A stretch of DNA of 64,000 nt from Tumebacillus flagellatus (GTDB lineage: Bacteria; Bacillota; Bacilli; Tumebacillales; Tumebacillaceae). Positions 19,700-28,811 of this stretch are shown here, piece by piece. Below the pieces are notes generated by a model. The model did no database searches. It was not told where the DNA came from and worked only from the letters and a program-made list of their open reading frames with translations. The translations under genes and the position numbers were made by a program. The stretch covers positions 62,001 through 126,000 of the forward strand of contig NZ_JMIR01000031.1 in the NCBI RefSeq assembly GCF_000714935.1. Direction: 5' to 3'. Numbering within the stretch: the first letter of the stretch is position 1; the number at the start of each line of letters is the position of its first letter.

Positions 19700-21850
19700 T
19701 TATCTTCTCGTGCGTCCCGGCCACCAGTTCCAACGGCCCAGCCACAACATGATCGACGGCATCAACAAGCCGCGCACCAAGAACGTGTCGAGCAACACTC
19801 CGATGCCGACCATGAAACCGAACAGCACGAGGTCCAACATCGGTTGCGAAAGCAGCACCGAGAACGTCGCCGCGAGGATCAGCCCCGCCGACGAAATCGT
19901 TTTGCCCGTCACGGAGACGGCGCGCTGTATAGCGGTCGGCAAGTCATGATGTTGCGCTTCTTCCCGAACGCGGGAGAGCAGCAAGATGTTGTAATCGACG
20001 CCCAGCGCCACCAAGAACACAAACGAATACAAAGGCAATCGGTACGAGATCGACTCGTAACCGAGCAGATCATGGAACACAAACCACGTGAGTCCGAGCG
20101 ACGCCGAATACGTGAGCAGGATCGTTGCGATCATGTAGATCGGCGCGATCAGAGAGCGCGATTGGAAGATGAGCAGCACGGCGGTGAACAGCACCACGAG
20201 CAGAATCACCAGCTTCGTGTCGCGGTCGTTGACACTGCGCGTATCCACTTGCGTGGCCGTCTGACCTGCTACGTGCAGCGTTACATGTTGCGGGTCAAAG
20301 CCGCTCTTTTGCAAGAGCCCCTGCGCGCCTTGACGGATCTCCTCGACCGTTTGCATCGCTTCCGGACTGTACGGGTCGTGCGCGAGCACGACTTGCAGTT
20401 GCAACGCGTGACCGTCGGAAGTTTTCGCGTTTTGACCAGCGGACACCGATTGAACGCCTGCGAGGTCCTTCAGTTGCTCTTGCAGCGATTGCCATTCTGA
20501 CCCCGCATTCAGCTCCTGATCGCTTTCCAAAACCACCGTCGCCGGAGCGAGCGTCCCCGGCGGGAAGTGCGCTTGCAGCGTTTCAAATCCCACGCGGGAG
20601 GACGTATCCGCCGGGAACGACTTCAAGAGATTGTATGACGTTTGGAGATTCCCGATGAACAGCGAAACACCCACCAAGAGCGCCGTGATCCCCAAGCCGA
20701 GTACGCGGGGTTTCTTGACGACCAGACGTCCCATGCGCTCCCACAGTCCTTTTTTCGCAGGAAGCGCTTCGCCGACGCGCGGAATGAACGGCCAGAACGC
20801 CCGGCGGCCCAACAAAGCAAACAGCGCCGGAACCAGCGTCAAGCCGCCAAGCAGCACCACGACCAACGCGACGCCGAACGGAGCGGCAAAGTGTTGGTAC
20901 GGTTTGAACAGCGCGACACCCAACAAAAGCACCGAAACGGCGATGATGCTCGCGGAGAAGAAGATCGGCTCACCGACTTGACGCATCGCCGCGCCCATCG
21001 CTTCATACTGCGATTCGGTCGTGCGCAGTTCTTCTCGATACCGGGAGAAAACGAACAGGCTGTAGTCGGTCACCACCGCGAACAGCAGGATCACCATGAT
21101 CGACAGCGCTTGGCTTTCGACGACGAACCATCCATTTTTCGCAGCCAATCCGATCACTCGGTCGGCCACTTCGTACATAAACACTGCGATGATCAGCGGA
21201 ACAACCGCCAACAGCGGAGAGCGGTAGAGCACGAACAGCAAGACCAGAATCAGGCCAACCGAAGCGAGCATCAACACGAAGTCGGCATTTTGAAACACGC
21301 CGATTGCATCGGACTCGATCCCGGCGGGGCCGGTGATCCAGACGTGAAGCGTGCCGAGCACTTTCGTTTGCACCAGTTCGTTGAGGTTTTTCACAGCGTC
21401 ATGAACCCCGTGTGAATCCAATCCTTTTTGCATCGTGACCGGAAGCATCAACGTCGTGCCGTCCTCCGAGAGGAAGGTCCCCCACGCTTTTTCAGGCATC
21501 GTTTTTAAGGGCACCGTGCTTTCGACCCCTTGCACGTTTCCGTCCGAGAGCCAGGAAGCAACATCTGCGATCGTGCTTTTTTGCTTGTCATTGAGCGCAT
21601 GGTCGTCGTGGAAGACGAGCAGCGCGGTTGACCCGCCGTCTGCGGGGAAATGTTTGTCAACGACGAGACGAGCGACTTCCGACGGCATGTCCGCCGGCAA
21701 ATCCGAAACGTTGGACGTGAGAGCAAACGTCTTGGAGGACGGAGCCGCAACCGACAGGACCAGCGCGATCACCACCCAAATCCCGGCGATGATCTTCGCC
21801 CCGCGCTTGCCGCTCGCCATCCTCGTGACGGCATGAAGTATGTTAAACAT
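19700..21850 (-). CDS. MMPL family (RND-type) transporter
   Basis: A 716-residue exporter with the MMPL layout: one N-terminal helix, an extracytoplasmic domain (about residues 40-180), a block of helices, a second extracytoplasmic domain, and a second helix block. Two copies of the ALGVDYNILLLSR / AVVTDYSLFVFSRYREE helix-4-like segment carry Asp-Tyr pairs typical of proton coupling. It resembles B. subtilis YdfJ. MMPL proteins export lipids, peptides or drugs. It is preceded by a two-component system on the same strand and by an 11-bp-spaced direct repeat that could bind the response regulator. ATG at 21850 has GGGGG upstream. Confidence 0.88.
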   Translation of the reverse strand: MFNILHAVTRMASGKRGAKIIAGIWVVIALVLSVAAPSSKTFALTSNVSDLPADMPSEVARLVVDKHFPADGGSTALLVFHDDHALNDKQKSTIADVASWLSDGNVQGVESTVPLKTMPEKAWGTFLSEDGTTLMLPVTMQKGLDSHGVHDAVKNLNELVQTKVLGTLHVWITGPAGIESDAIGVFQNADFVLMLASVGLILVLLFVLYRSPLLAVVPLIIAVFMYEVADRVIGLAAKNGWFVVESQALSIMVILLFAVVTDYSLFVFSRYREELRTTESQYEAMGAAMRQVGEPIFFSASIIAVSVLLLGVALFKPYQHFAAPFGVALVVVLLGGLTLVPALFALLGRRAFWPFIPRVGEALPAKKGLWERMGRLVVKKPRVLGLGITALLVGVSLFIGNLQTSYNLLKSFPADTSSRVGFETLQAHFPPGTLAPATVVLESDQELNAGSEWQSLQEQLKDLAGVQSVSAGQNAKTSDGHALQLQVVLAHDPYSPEAMQTVEEIRQGAQGLLQKSGFDPQHVTLHVAGQTATQVDTRSVNDRDTKLVILLVVLFTAVLLIFQSRSLIAPIYMIATILLTYSASLGLTWFVFHDLLGYESISYRLPLYSFVFLVALGVDYNILLLSRVREEAQHHDLPTAIQRAVSVTGKTISSAGLILAATFSVLLSQPMLDLVLFGFMVGIGVLLDTFLVRGLLMPSIMLWLGRWNWWPGRTRR

Positions 21851-21894
21851 GTTCAACCCCCTGTTCTGTAGGTCAATCTCCTGTGACACTTCGA

Positions 21895-21927
21895 ATTCTA
21901 GGAGTCCTACATGAACAAAAGATGAAC
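21895..21927 (-). promoter_or_regulatory. response-regulator-type direct repeat and -10 before MMPL gene
   Basis: On the minus strand GTTCAT-CTTTT-GTTCAT (repeats at 21922-21927 and 21911-21916) has the 11-bp period bound by OmpR/PhoB-family dimers. A TAGAAT (21895-21900) lies downstream so that the second repeat overlaps the -35 position. This suggests activation by the adjacent regulator. Confidence 0.5.
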
Positions 21928-21933
21928 TTCACA

Positions 21934-23313
21934 TTACAATCGGGGCAACCGGACTTCCACCGTCGTCCCCTCGCCCAACTTGCTATTCACCGATACCGCT
22001 CCTCCGTGCAAGCGCACGATCTTGTCGACGATCGCAAGCCCCAGCCCGCTTCCGGCGCGGGTGCGGTTGCGGGACTTGTCGCCTTTGTAAAATCTCTCGA
22101 ACACGCGCGGCAACTCGCTTTCGGAGATGCCGATGCCGCTGTCTTGCACCCGCACCCAGACGTCGGAGCCTTCGTTGATCAACGCCACGCGAATTCTCCC
22201 GCCCGCGTCCGTGAACTTGACCGCGTTGGTCAGCAAGTTGATCCACACGAGCTGCAACAGATGGCGGTCGCCCTGCACCGTCACGTCCGGAAGCTGAAGG
22301 TCCACCTGCAAGCCCTTCTCCTGCCATTGCCACTCCAACACCAGCAACGCCTCGCGAATCTGCTCGTCCAAGCGGTAGAGGGTCTTCTCCACCTGCGCGG
22401 CTTCCTTATCCAGCGACGCGAGCGTCAGCAATTGCTTGGAGAGCGACGACAGCCGCTCGCTTTCCGCTTCGATGATGCCCAAGTAGAGATCGCGCTCCTC
22501 CGCTGCCATGTCGGCGGTGCGCAACGCTTGTGAAAATCCCTTGATCGACGTGAGCGGCGATTGGATTTCATGCGACACGTTCGAGACGAACTCTTGCCGC
22601 ATGCTCTCCAACTGCTTCAACTCGCCCGCCATCTGAGAAAACTGCCGCGCCAACTCGCCGATCTCATCTCGGCGCGACGACTCCAAGCGCACGTCGTACT
22701 CGCCCTCGGAGATCTTCTGCGTGGCGGCGGTCAAGCGCTTCACCGGCTTCACGACAAAGTGCGCAAACACCACCAGAAAAACCAAACTGAGCACAAACGT
22801 CCCCGCCAGCAAAAACGCAAGCAACACGCGCACTTCGCCCAACATCCGCTCAATATCCGGCCGCAAAAACAACGCGACCGTCTTCCCCTGCGCCTGCAAG
22901 GGCACGCCCACGCTGTTTTTCAACGTGTTTTCAAAAAAGCCGGTGACAAACAGCCCGTGCCGGTTCTCAAGGATTCCGTGGTACTTCTGTCCGTGCAACA
23001 CCCGCGTGACAACTCCGGCGTCCAACTCCCGGTCCTTGAATTCCGAACCGTAAAACACACGGTGTCCCGTCTCGTCGATCACCGCCAATTGGTAGTTGAG
23101 ATGCGCCGCCGTCTGGAGATAGCCGTCCAAGTCCAGCCCCGGATTGGCTTCGTACTCCGCCGCCAAACTTTCGACGACGCCCATCAGTTTTTCTTCGTTG
23201 TACGACTTGAGGAAACTTTGGTAGTACACGTTGGAAAGCAAAAACGACAGCACGCTGCTGACGATCAACGCCAGCACCATCAACACGACCGTGCGCACAT
23301 ACAACGTCTTCAT
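21934..23313 (-). CDS. sensor histidine kinase (HAMP-HisKA-HATPase)
   Basis: A 459-residue membrane kinase. Two helices (about residues 8-30 and 160-183) flank an extracytoplasmic sensor domain, followed by HAMP (about 184-236), HisKA with the phospho-acceptor in SHEIQSPLTS (about 247), and the ATPase domain with NLLTNAVKF, DSGIGI and GSGLGLAIV. It overlaps the response regulator gene by 4 nt and precedes the MMPL gene by 83 nt, so it probably senses a compound exported by that pump. Confidence 0.92.
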   Translation of the reverse strand: MKTLYVRTVVLMVLALIVSSVLSFLLSNVYYQSFLKSYNEEKLMGVVESLAAEYEANPGLDLDGYLQTAAHLNYQLAVIDETGHRVFYGSEFKDRELDAGVVTRVLHGQKYHGILENRHGLFVTGFFENTLKNSVGVPLQAQGKTVALFLRPDIERMLGEVRVLLAFLLAGTFVLSLVFLVVFAHFVVKPVKRLTAATQKISEGEYDVRLESSRRDEIGELARQFSQMAGELKQLESMRQEFVSNVSHEIQSPLTSIKGFSQALRTADMAAEERDLYLGIIEAESERLSSLSKQLLTLASLDKEAAQVEKTLYRLDEQIREALLVLEWQWQEKGLQVDLQLPDVTVQGDRHLLQLVWINLLTNAVKFTDAGGRIRVALINEGSDVWVRVQDSGIGISESELPRVFERFYKGDKSRNRTRAGSGLGLAIVDKIVRLHGGAVSVNSKLGEGTTVEVRLPRL

Positions 23314-23987
23314 CCGCCGTTGACCTCCAGCTTGTAGCCAAGCCCGCGCACCGTCACAATCGAGAATCCGCGCACGTCCGCCAGCCGCTCGCGCAGGCGC
23401 TTGATGTGCACATCCACCGTGCGCGGGTCGCCTTCGTACTCGACGCCCCAGATGCGCTGAATCATTTGATCCCGCGTCAAGATGCGCCCGGCGTTCGACG
23501 CAAGCATCGCGAGCAGCTCAAACTCTTTGCGCGGCAGAGCCAGCGGGGTGCCCTCCACGGTCACTTCGTAGTTGGTGAGGTGAATCTCCGTCTCCGCAAA
23601 CCGCAACACATCCTCGGTGCGCAACTGGTAGCGCCTGAGCAGCGCTTTGATGCGAAACAGCAATTCCCGCGGCTCAAACGGCTTGACGAGGTAATCGTCC
23701 GTCCCCGACTCAAACCCGACTTCCTTGTCTTCCACTTCCCCCTTCGCCGTCAAGAGAATCACGGGGATGTCGTACATCGCCCGAATTTCCCGGCACAACT
23801 CCAAGCCGTCCTTGCCCGGCATCATGATGTCGACGACGGCGAGGTGGACTTTTTCCCGCTCCATGATCTCCGACGCTTCCACGCCGTCGGACGCTTCCAA
23901 CACGGCATACCCTTCCTTGTTCAGAAAAAACCGCACCAACGCGCGGATATGCGGATCATCGTCCGCCATCAACACATGAATTCTCAT
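23310..23987 (-). CDS. OmpR-family response regulator
   Basis: A 225-residue regulator. The receiver has DDD near the N-terminus, phospho-acceptor Asp in AVVDIMMPG (about residue 53) and Lys in LVKPFEP. The winged-helix domain has the RTVDVHIKRLRERL recognition region and VRGLGYKL. It resembles B. subtilis YclJ. It is translationally coupled to the kinase (ATGA overlap). The likely target site is the direct repeat at 21911-21927. Confidence 0.93.
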   Translation of the reverse strand: MRIHVLMADDDPHIRALVRFFLNKEGYAVLEASDGVEASEIMEREKVHLAVVDIMMPGKDGLELCREIRAMYDIPVILLTAKGEVEDKEVGFESGTDDYLVKPFEPRELLFRIKALLRRYQLRTEDVLRFAETEIHLTNYEVTVEGTPLALPRKEFELLAMLASNAGRILTRDQMIQRIWGVEYEGDPRTVDVHIKRLRERLADVRGFSIVTVRGLGYKLEVNGG

Positions 23988-24010
23988 CGTCCGCCGTAAC
24001 CTCCCCTATA

Positions 24011-24051
24011 GAAAAAGACTCCCTTCAAAGCCGAACGCATCAGGGAGTCTC
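24011..24051 (-). terminator. intrinsic terminator after pcrB
   Basis: Minus-strand stem GACTCCCT / AGGGAGTC followed by TTTTTC, just before the two-component operon. Confidence 0.75.
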
Positions 24052-24054
24052 GCT

Positions 24055-24759
24055 TCATTTCACCGCTCGCACGCTTGCATCCAAAACCTCGCGCCAGTTC
24101 TCGCCGTACAGCGCGTTGCCGACGATGATCGTGTCGGCGAGCGCTCCCATCTCGGAAGCTTTGGCGAACGAATCGATTCCGCCGCCGTAAAAAACGTGCG
24201 AGTTCTGCACGACCCGCGCAATTTCCTTCACCGTCTCCGGGTCGCCGTACGTGCCGCTGTACTCGATGTAGATCACCGGCATCGAAAAAAGCGACTCGCC
24301 CGCCACCGCATACGCCGCCGCTTCCTCCCGCGTCAGGCAGGCATTCGCTTCGGTGAGATCGGCGACGGCGCAGTCGTCGTTGAGCACCAAGTACCCCTCG
24401 ATCAGCACGTTCGACCAGTCGAGAAACGGGCGGTACTTCAGCAGCGCGCGCACATGCTCGCCGATCAGCCAGCGCGTGTCTCCGGCGTTCAACACGACGG
24501 GAATCGCGTACCCGTCGACGCCGCTGACGACCGCTTCCTCCGACGACACTTCCTGCCACACGGGCACGTGCGGAACGTCGCGGCGCAGACGGCCGAGCAG
24601 CGCTTGGACGTTGTCGTATGTAATCCGTTGCGTCCCGCCGAGCAACACGGCATCGGTGCCGGAATCGCCGAGCGCTTGCAGCAATCCCTCCGGCAGCGGA
24701 CGGTCGGGGTCGAGCTTGACCACGTGCCGCCAGCGGCGCCACGGTTGCTCACTTGGCAT
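24055..24759 (-). CDS. pcrB: heptaprenylglyceryl phosphate synthase PcrB
   Basis: A 234-residue TIM-barrel protein. PcrB joins heptaprenyl diphosphate to sn-glycerol-1-phosphate, an archaea-like lipid step found in Bacillales. Matching motifs are HVVKLDPDRPLP at the N-terminus, TDAVLLGGTQRIT, IEGYLVLN, YIEYSGTYGDP and FYGGGIDSFAKA (phosphate-binding). Start choice is open: ATG at 24759 is 14 nt from GGAGG, while a GTG at 24765 is at the optimal 8 nt. It follows yerC on the same strand. Confidence 0.9.
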   Translation of the reverse strand: MPSEQPWRRWRHVVKLDPDRPLPEGLLQALGDSGTDAVLLGGTQRITYDNVQALLGRLRRDVPHVPVWQEVSSEEAVVSGVDGYAIPVVLNAGDTRWLIGEHVRALLKYRPFLDWSNVLIEGYLVLNDDCAVADLTEANACLTREEAAAYAVAGESLFSMPVIYIEYSGTYGDPETVKEIARVVQNSHVFYGGGIDSFAKASEMGALADTIIVGNALYGENWREVLDASVRAVK

Positions 24760-24805
24760 GGTCACAAGGACATCCTCCCTCTGGGAACTGGTTCCTTCTA
24801 AACAT

Positions 24806-24838
24806 AACAAAACCTCCGCTCAAATGAAAGCGAAGGTC
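24806..24838 (-). terminator. intrinsic terminator after yerC
   Basis: Minus-strand ACCTTCGC / GCGGAGGT stem with TTTTGTT. It separates yerC from pcrB, although read-through is possible. Confidence 0.6.
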
Positions 24839-24855
24839 TGTCTGTCGTTCATTCC

Positions 24856-25146
24856 TTATCGATTCAAGCGTTCAAGCGCCATCTTATACCCGTCGGTGCC
24901 GTAGTTCAAGCAACGCTTCACGCGGGAGATCGTCGCCGTGGACGCTCCGGTCTCCGCTTCGATTTGGTTGTACGTATGTCCCTTGCGCAACATGCGGGCG
25001 ACCTCTAAGCGCTGGGCCAGAGACTGCACCTCGTTGACTGTGCACAGATCGTCAAAGAACAGATAGGCCTCTTCCAGCGACTTCAGTTGGAGGATCGCTT
25101 CGAAGAGCTGGTCTACCGTTTTATCTCGAAGCTTATCAAGCTGCAC
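24856..25146 (-). CDS. yerC: YerC/YecD family TrpR-related DNA-binding protein
   Basis: A 96-residue protein matching B. subtilis YerC. It has a helical N-terminus, the LCTVNEVQSLAQRLEVARML segment of the TrpR fold and a helix-turn-helix in TYNQIEAETGASTATISR. It is a small transcription factor whose targets are poorly known; it lies beside pcrB as in Bacillus. The start is GTG at 25146, 7 nt after GGAGGG. Confidence 0.92.
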   Translation of the reverse strand: MQLDKLRDKTVDQLFEAILQLKSLEEAYLFFDDLCTVNEVQSLAQRLEVARMLRKGHTYNQIEAETGASTATISRVKRCLNYGTDGYKMALERLNR

Positions 25147-25334
25147 GTGTATCCCTCCGGATTCTGCTTCGTCCGTTTATCACGGTGACGAAGCAATACT
25201 TTAGCTCTGTAACGTCTATATTCGGCAAAAGATTCTCTAATTCCTTCAAGTACATGACGCCAATGGTTATTATAACAAAAGGAGTTCAAGGATGCGAACG
25301 AGAAATAAATTGGTAGAAAAAGGGGGATTGCTCA

Positions 25335-26387
25335 ATGATTCCGCAATTTTATGTGTTGGGAAGTTCCGAACCGCGACCGGAGAGTGTGCGGACGATCTTC
25401 GCGGACGGATCGGCGGACCAAACGTATCGCGACGGCGTGGATTTGGAGTTGAGCCATTGGATTCCGAACCGGACGCCTTCCGAGTTCAAAGCGAACACGT
25501 CGACGGAGATTTGCATGAACTTCGTGGCGGGGAATTCGACGGAAGGCTGGGACTTGGCGATCAACAACCATCTCGATTGCGACGGCGTGCTTTCGATCTT
25601 CACGCTGGTGCACAGCGAGTTTGCGTTGAAACACCGCGAGACGATCGTGCAGATCGCCGAGATGGGCGACTTCATGGGCTGGGGCGATTCCAAAGCCCAA
25701 GCGGTCTATCAGGCACTGACGAAGTTCATGTTCGGGGCGAAAGCGGAGAATGTGGACATTCGCAAGATTTACGAGGCGTCGTTTGAGTTGATCATCCGGA
25801 TGCTTGAAACCGACCTGAGCGACGATCTACAGGCGCAAGAGTTGCACGCGCTGGTGGAGCGCTCGCTGCAGTTGGTGGAATCCGGGCGGGTGAAGCGCCG
25901 CGTGTACGGCGAGCGTTTCGTTCATTATCACCTCCCTGCCGATGTCGCGGGCGGCGAACTACACCGCGCCCTGCACATTCCGGCGTTCAACGCGCTGTTG
26001 ACCGACGCCGCGCTGCTTCTGCCGCAAGTCCGGCACAAGTTGGACCCGGAGAAAGTCCACTTGGTTTCCGTGGAGGGTACCATCGGCACGTACTACGACC
26101 TCTGGTATCCCGGCTACATGTGGGCGGAAACACCGCACGCTTGGCGGGCTCCCGGATTTGAATTCAGCGGCAGCACGAACGGACACTACTACGGACATCC
26201 CCCGCTGGAGGAGATCGTCGCGCAGTTGCAGGAGTTGGAGACGGCGGACGGAACGTGGACGCTCGCCAGGGAACTGTCGCCGTTCGCCTCGATCAAGGGC
26301 CGCGACTTCCCTGTCGTGCTCTCGTTCTTGACGGAGAGCGCGCTGATGCCCGACCTCGTCGCGTCGATGCTCGCCAACGCTTTCTAG
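25335..26387 (+). CDS. uncharacterised protein, possibly DUF6687 family (DHH-like N-terminus)
   Basis: A 350-residue cytosolic protein with no signal or membrane helix. I tentatively place it in DUF6687. The N-terminal part contains INNHLDCDGVLSIFTLVH and QIAEMGDFMGWGD, reminiscent of the metal-binding Asp/His motifs of DHH phosphoesterases, and a later GSTNGHYYGHPPLEE segment. That similarity is motif-level inference only. ATG at 25335 follows AAAAAGGGGGA. It has no operon partner; yerC lies divergently 188 nt away. Confidence 0.6.
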   Translation: MIPQFYVLGSSEPRPESVRTIFADGSADQTYRDGVDLELSHWIPNRTPSEFKANTSTEICMNFVAGNSTEGWDLAINNHLDCDGVLSIFTLVHSEFALKHRETIVQIAEMGDFMGWGDSKAQAVYQALTKFMFGAKAENVDIRKIYEASFELIIRMLETDLSDDLQAQELHALVERSLQLVESGRVKRRVYGERFVHYHLPADVAGGELHRALHIPAFNALLTDAALLLPQVRHKLDPEKVHLVSVEGTIGTYYDLWYPGYMWAETPHAWRAPGFEFSGSTNGHYYGHPPLEEIVAQLQELETADGTWTLARELSPFASIKGRDFPVVLSFLTESALMPDLVASMLANAF

Positions 26388-26497
26388 GAAAAAACGCCCT
26401 GCCCCGCAGGATGCGTAGGAGGCGCACGAAACCTCCCTCCTTTGCCGTTCCGACGTCCCCGCCGCTGATACGGTGACAAACGAAAATGGGCATTGAC

Positions 26498-26537
26498 AAA
26501 AGAAGCCTCCTTCCTTTTCTGGAAAGAGGCTTTTTTC
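26498..26537. terminator. bidirectional intrinsic terminator
   Basis: AGCCTCCTTCC / GGAAAGAGGCT stem with T-runs both ways, between the DUF6687-like gene and the convergent helicase gene. No gene is seen in 26388-26497. Confidence 0.8.
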
Positions 26538-26554
26538 ATACAGAGCGATTGGCT

Positions 26555-28720
26555 CTAGTTGCGCAGAATCTTCCACTTCTGCACGGAGATCCACTCGCGC
26601 AGGCCGTCGAAGTCGCGGAGTATCTCGTCTTCGATCCAGTGTTGGAAGTTCTTCGGGAGGTAGGCGGCAAACTTGGTCGGCGGGCTTTTTTCCGGCTCGG
26701 CGGCGCGGCCCATCAGCAAGTACTTCTCCGCGTTCCCCCGTTGCAGGGTGTCGACGAGGAAGTTCAGGGCGCGCTTGGCGAGACCTTTTTCGATTTCGCC
26801 GCCTTCAAGCGCGAGGGAGAACGGGCTTTGTTTGACGGTCAGGCGGGAATCCTGTTCGCGCAACCAGCCGCGCAGGAGCGTCGCCATCGCGTTCTGGCGG
26901 CGCGTGCCCGCAAAGTCGTAAAACGTCAGCGTCCGCTGACCCTCTTGGATGATGCGGGCTTCCGTAGTCCAGCCGAGCGTGTGCGCGATGCTCCGCACGT
27001 CTTGTAAGCGATGCCATGCACGAGGACTCAGATAGTCGAGGTCGTCGTCTGCGGTGTACACGGCGTACATCCGGTCGGCGATTTGCGGATGGATGAAGCG
27101 GGAACCGGAGAGCCAGATCGGTTTTTTCCCGTCAAAAGCGGGTTCGACGTAGACGATGCCCCTCCGCTCATCCAACGAGGTGATCGACCAGGTGAGACCG
27201 CCGAGCAGCAACGACTCGCCGACCATCACCAGCGGGTTCGCTTCGATCGTGCCGACTTGGCGGACGCCGTGCAGGACGCGGTAGAGCGCGGGCGATTGGA
27301 ACACCGCGTAGAAATCCCGCGAACGCACCAGCTTCTCGCCCTCCGTGCCGGGGATGCACTTGCCTTCCACGATTTCAAGCCAGTCTTCTTCGAGCATCCA
27401 TTGCAGAAGTTCGCGCGCGCGCCGGCTTGGCAAGTGCGAGAACGTCGGGTTCTCCCCCACTTCGCCGAGCAAGTCCTCCCAGAACACGCCTCGCCGTTCC
27501 GTGCAGATCGAGAGCACTTGGTGGAACAGCAGGTCGTAGGTCATGCGGCGGGGTTCGGCGGGTTCGATCCATTTATCAAAAAGCAGTTCGGTGATCGCCA
27601 CCGCTTGCACGAGGTCCTCGTCCTCCGTCGCGTACATCATCAGGTAGGAGTCCGTTCCTTCGCGACGGCCGGAGCGGCCGAGGCGCTGCTTGAGCGACGA
27701 GACGGAATGCGTGGCGTCGACTTGGACGACGAGGTCGAGCGAGCCGATGTCGATGCCGAGTTCCAGCGTGTTCGTCGCGACGACGGAGAGCGGTTGGCGG
27801 GAGGTCTTCATCTGCTCCTCGACCCATTCGCGCTCCGACTTGTCGAGCGAGGAGTGGTGGGCGTGGTATTTCTGCACGTACGCGGGGCCGCCGAGCGTAC
27901 GGCCGGTCTCGTTGAGGCGGTGCGTGAGTTCTTCGACTTGGCCGCGCGAGTTGCAGAAGAGGATCGATTTCTTATCCTTGGTCAAATCATAGAGGTCGGA
28001 GATCAGCGCCGGCGAAAACGTGCCGCCAAGCTTTGGAAAAAACTCCACCTGCAAGAAGATCTGCCGCTTGCCGTCGCCGGGGTTGATCACCGCCACGTCC
28101 TCCGGCGCGTCCGGATGGAGAAACGCCTGCGCCGTCTCCGTCGCGCCGATGGTGGCGGACAGTCCGATCATGACGGGGGGGCGCTTCATGTAGCGGCGCA
28201 TGCGGGCGAGCAGCGATTGCACTTGCAGACCGCGGTCGCCGTCGAGGAAGGCGTGGAGTTCGTCGATGATGATGTATTCGACTTCACACAGCAGGTCGGA
28301 GATGCGGTCGGTTTGGTTGACGAGCAGCGCTTCCAGGGATTCGGGCGTGATTTGGAGGATGCCGCTCGGGTTGGCGAGCCAGGTCATTTTTTTCGAACGG
28401 GAGACGTCGGAGTGCCACTTGAGCAGCGGGATGTGCAGGCGCTCCGTCAAGCGTTCGATGCGCTCGAATTGATCGTTGATGAGGGCGCGCAGAGGCGAGA
28501 GGTAGAGGACTTTGCAGCCGTTCACACCCTCGCGCTCCAACAGGCTTAACACAGGCAGAAAAGCCGCTTCCGTTTTCCCCGAGGCGGTTCCCGCCATGAG
28601 CAGGCAATGCTTCTTGGCAAGAATCGCCGGGATGGACTGTTCTTGGATCGCGGTGAACCCGCGCCATTCCATGTCCCAGACGATTTTCTGCAAGGTGGGA
28701 CTTAACAGTTGAAAGGTCAT
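26555..28720 (-). CDS. Lhr-like superfamily 2 DEAD/DEAH helicase (BrxHI-like)
   Basis: A 721-residue helicase. Motifs: GTASGKTEA (Walker A), LSPLRALINDQ (Ia), TPESLE (Ib), IIIDELHAF (II, DELH), LSATIG (III), ATNTLELGIDIG (V) and QRLGRSGRR (VI). The C-terminal 350 residues form the extended winged-helix region of Lhr-type helicases. Similar helicases accompany DUF2791 ATPases in BREX-related and TerB-linked systems. ATG at 28720 follows AGGAGG. A terminator separates it from the DUF4435 gene, so it may have its own promoter, but it is the natural partner of the DUF2791 gene 2 kb upstream. Confidence 0.83.
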   Translation of the reverse strand: MTFQLLSPTLQKIVWDMEWRGFTAIQEQSIPAILAKKHCLLMAGTASGKTEAAFLPVLSLLEREGVNGCKVLYLSPLRALINDQFERIERLTERLHIPLLKWHSDVSRSKKMTWLANPSGILQITPESLEALLVNQTDRISDLLCEVEYIIIDELHAFLDGDRGLQVQSLLARMRRYMKRPPVMIGLSATIGATETAQAFLHPDAPEDVAVINPGDGKRQIFLQVEFFPKLGGTFSPALISDLYDLTKDKKSILFCNSRGQVEELTHRLNETGRTLGGPAYVQKYHAHHSSLDKSEREWVEEQMKTSRQPLSVVATNTLELGIDIGSLDLVVQVDATHSVSSLKQRLGRSGRREGTDSYLMMYATEDEDLVQAVAITELLFDKWIEPAEPRRMTYDLLFHQVLSICTERRGVFWEDLLGEVGENPTFSHLPSRRARELLQWMLEEDWLEIVEGKCIPGTEGEKLVRSRDFYAVFQSPALYRVLHGVRQVGTIEANPLVMVGESLLLGGLTWSITSLDERRGIVYVEPAFDGKKPIWLSGSRFIHPQIADRMYAVYTADDDLDYLSPRAWHRLQDVRSIAHTLGWTTEARIIQEGQRTLTFYDFAGTRRQNAMATLLRGWLREQDSRLTVKQSPFSLALEGGEIEKGLAKRALNFLVDTLQRGNAEKYLLMGRAAEPEKSPPTKFAAYLPKNFQHWIEDEILRDFDGLREWISVQKWKILRN

Positions 28721-28756
28721 GGGGAGACCTCCTGGGATTTGAATGGGCTTATGAAC

Positions 28757-28802
28757 AAAAAGAAAGAGACTCTTGGTGACGGGTGGTTGAGAGTCTCTTT
28801 CG
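28757..28802 (-). terminator. intrinsic terminator after DUF4435 gene
   Basis: Minus-strand stem AAAGAGACTCT / AGAGTCTCTTT with TTTTT. It ends the ATPase-DUF4435 pair before the helicase gene. Confidence 0.8.
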
Positions 28803-28811
28803 TTTCATTCA

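Noticed and set aside
26388-26497. Possible small gene between the DUF6687-like gene and the terminator
   Set aside because: No start codon with a ribosome binding site and no coding-like frame was found.
27011-28549. 512-codon plus-strand frame opposite the Lhr-like helicase
   Set aside because: Composition is typical of an antisense frame (Arg, Val, Asp-rich, no motif) and there is no ribosome binding site; the helicase has all its motifs.
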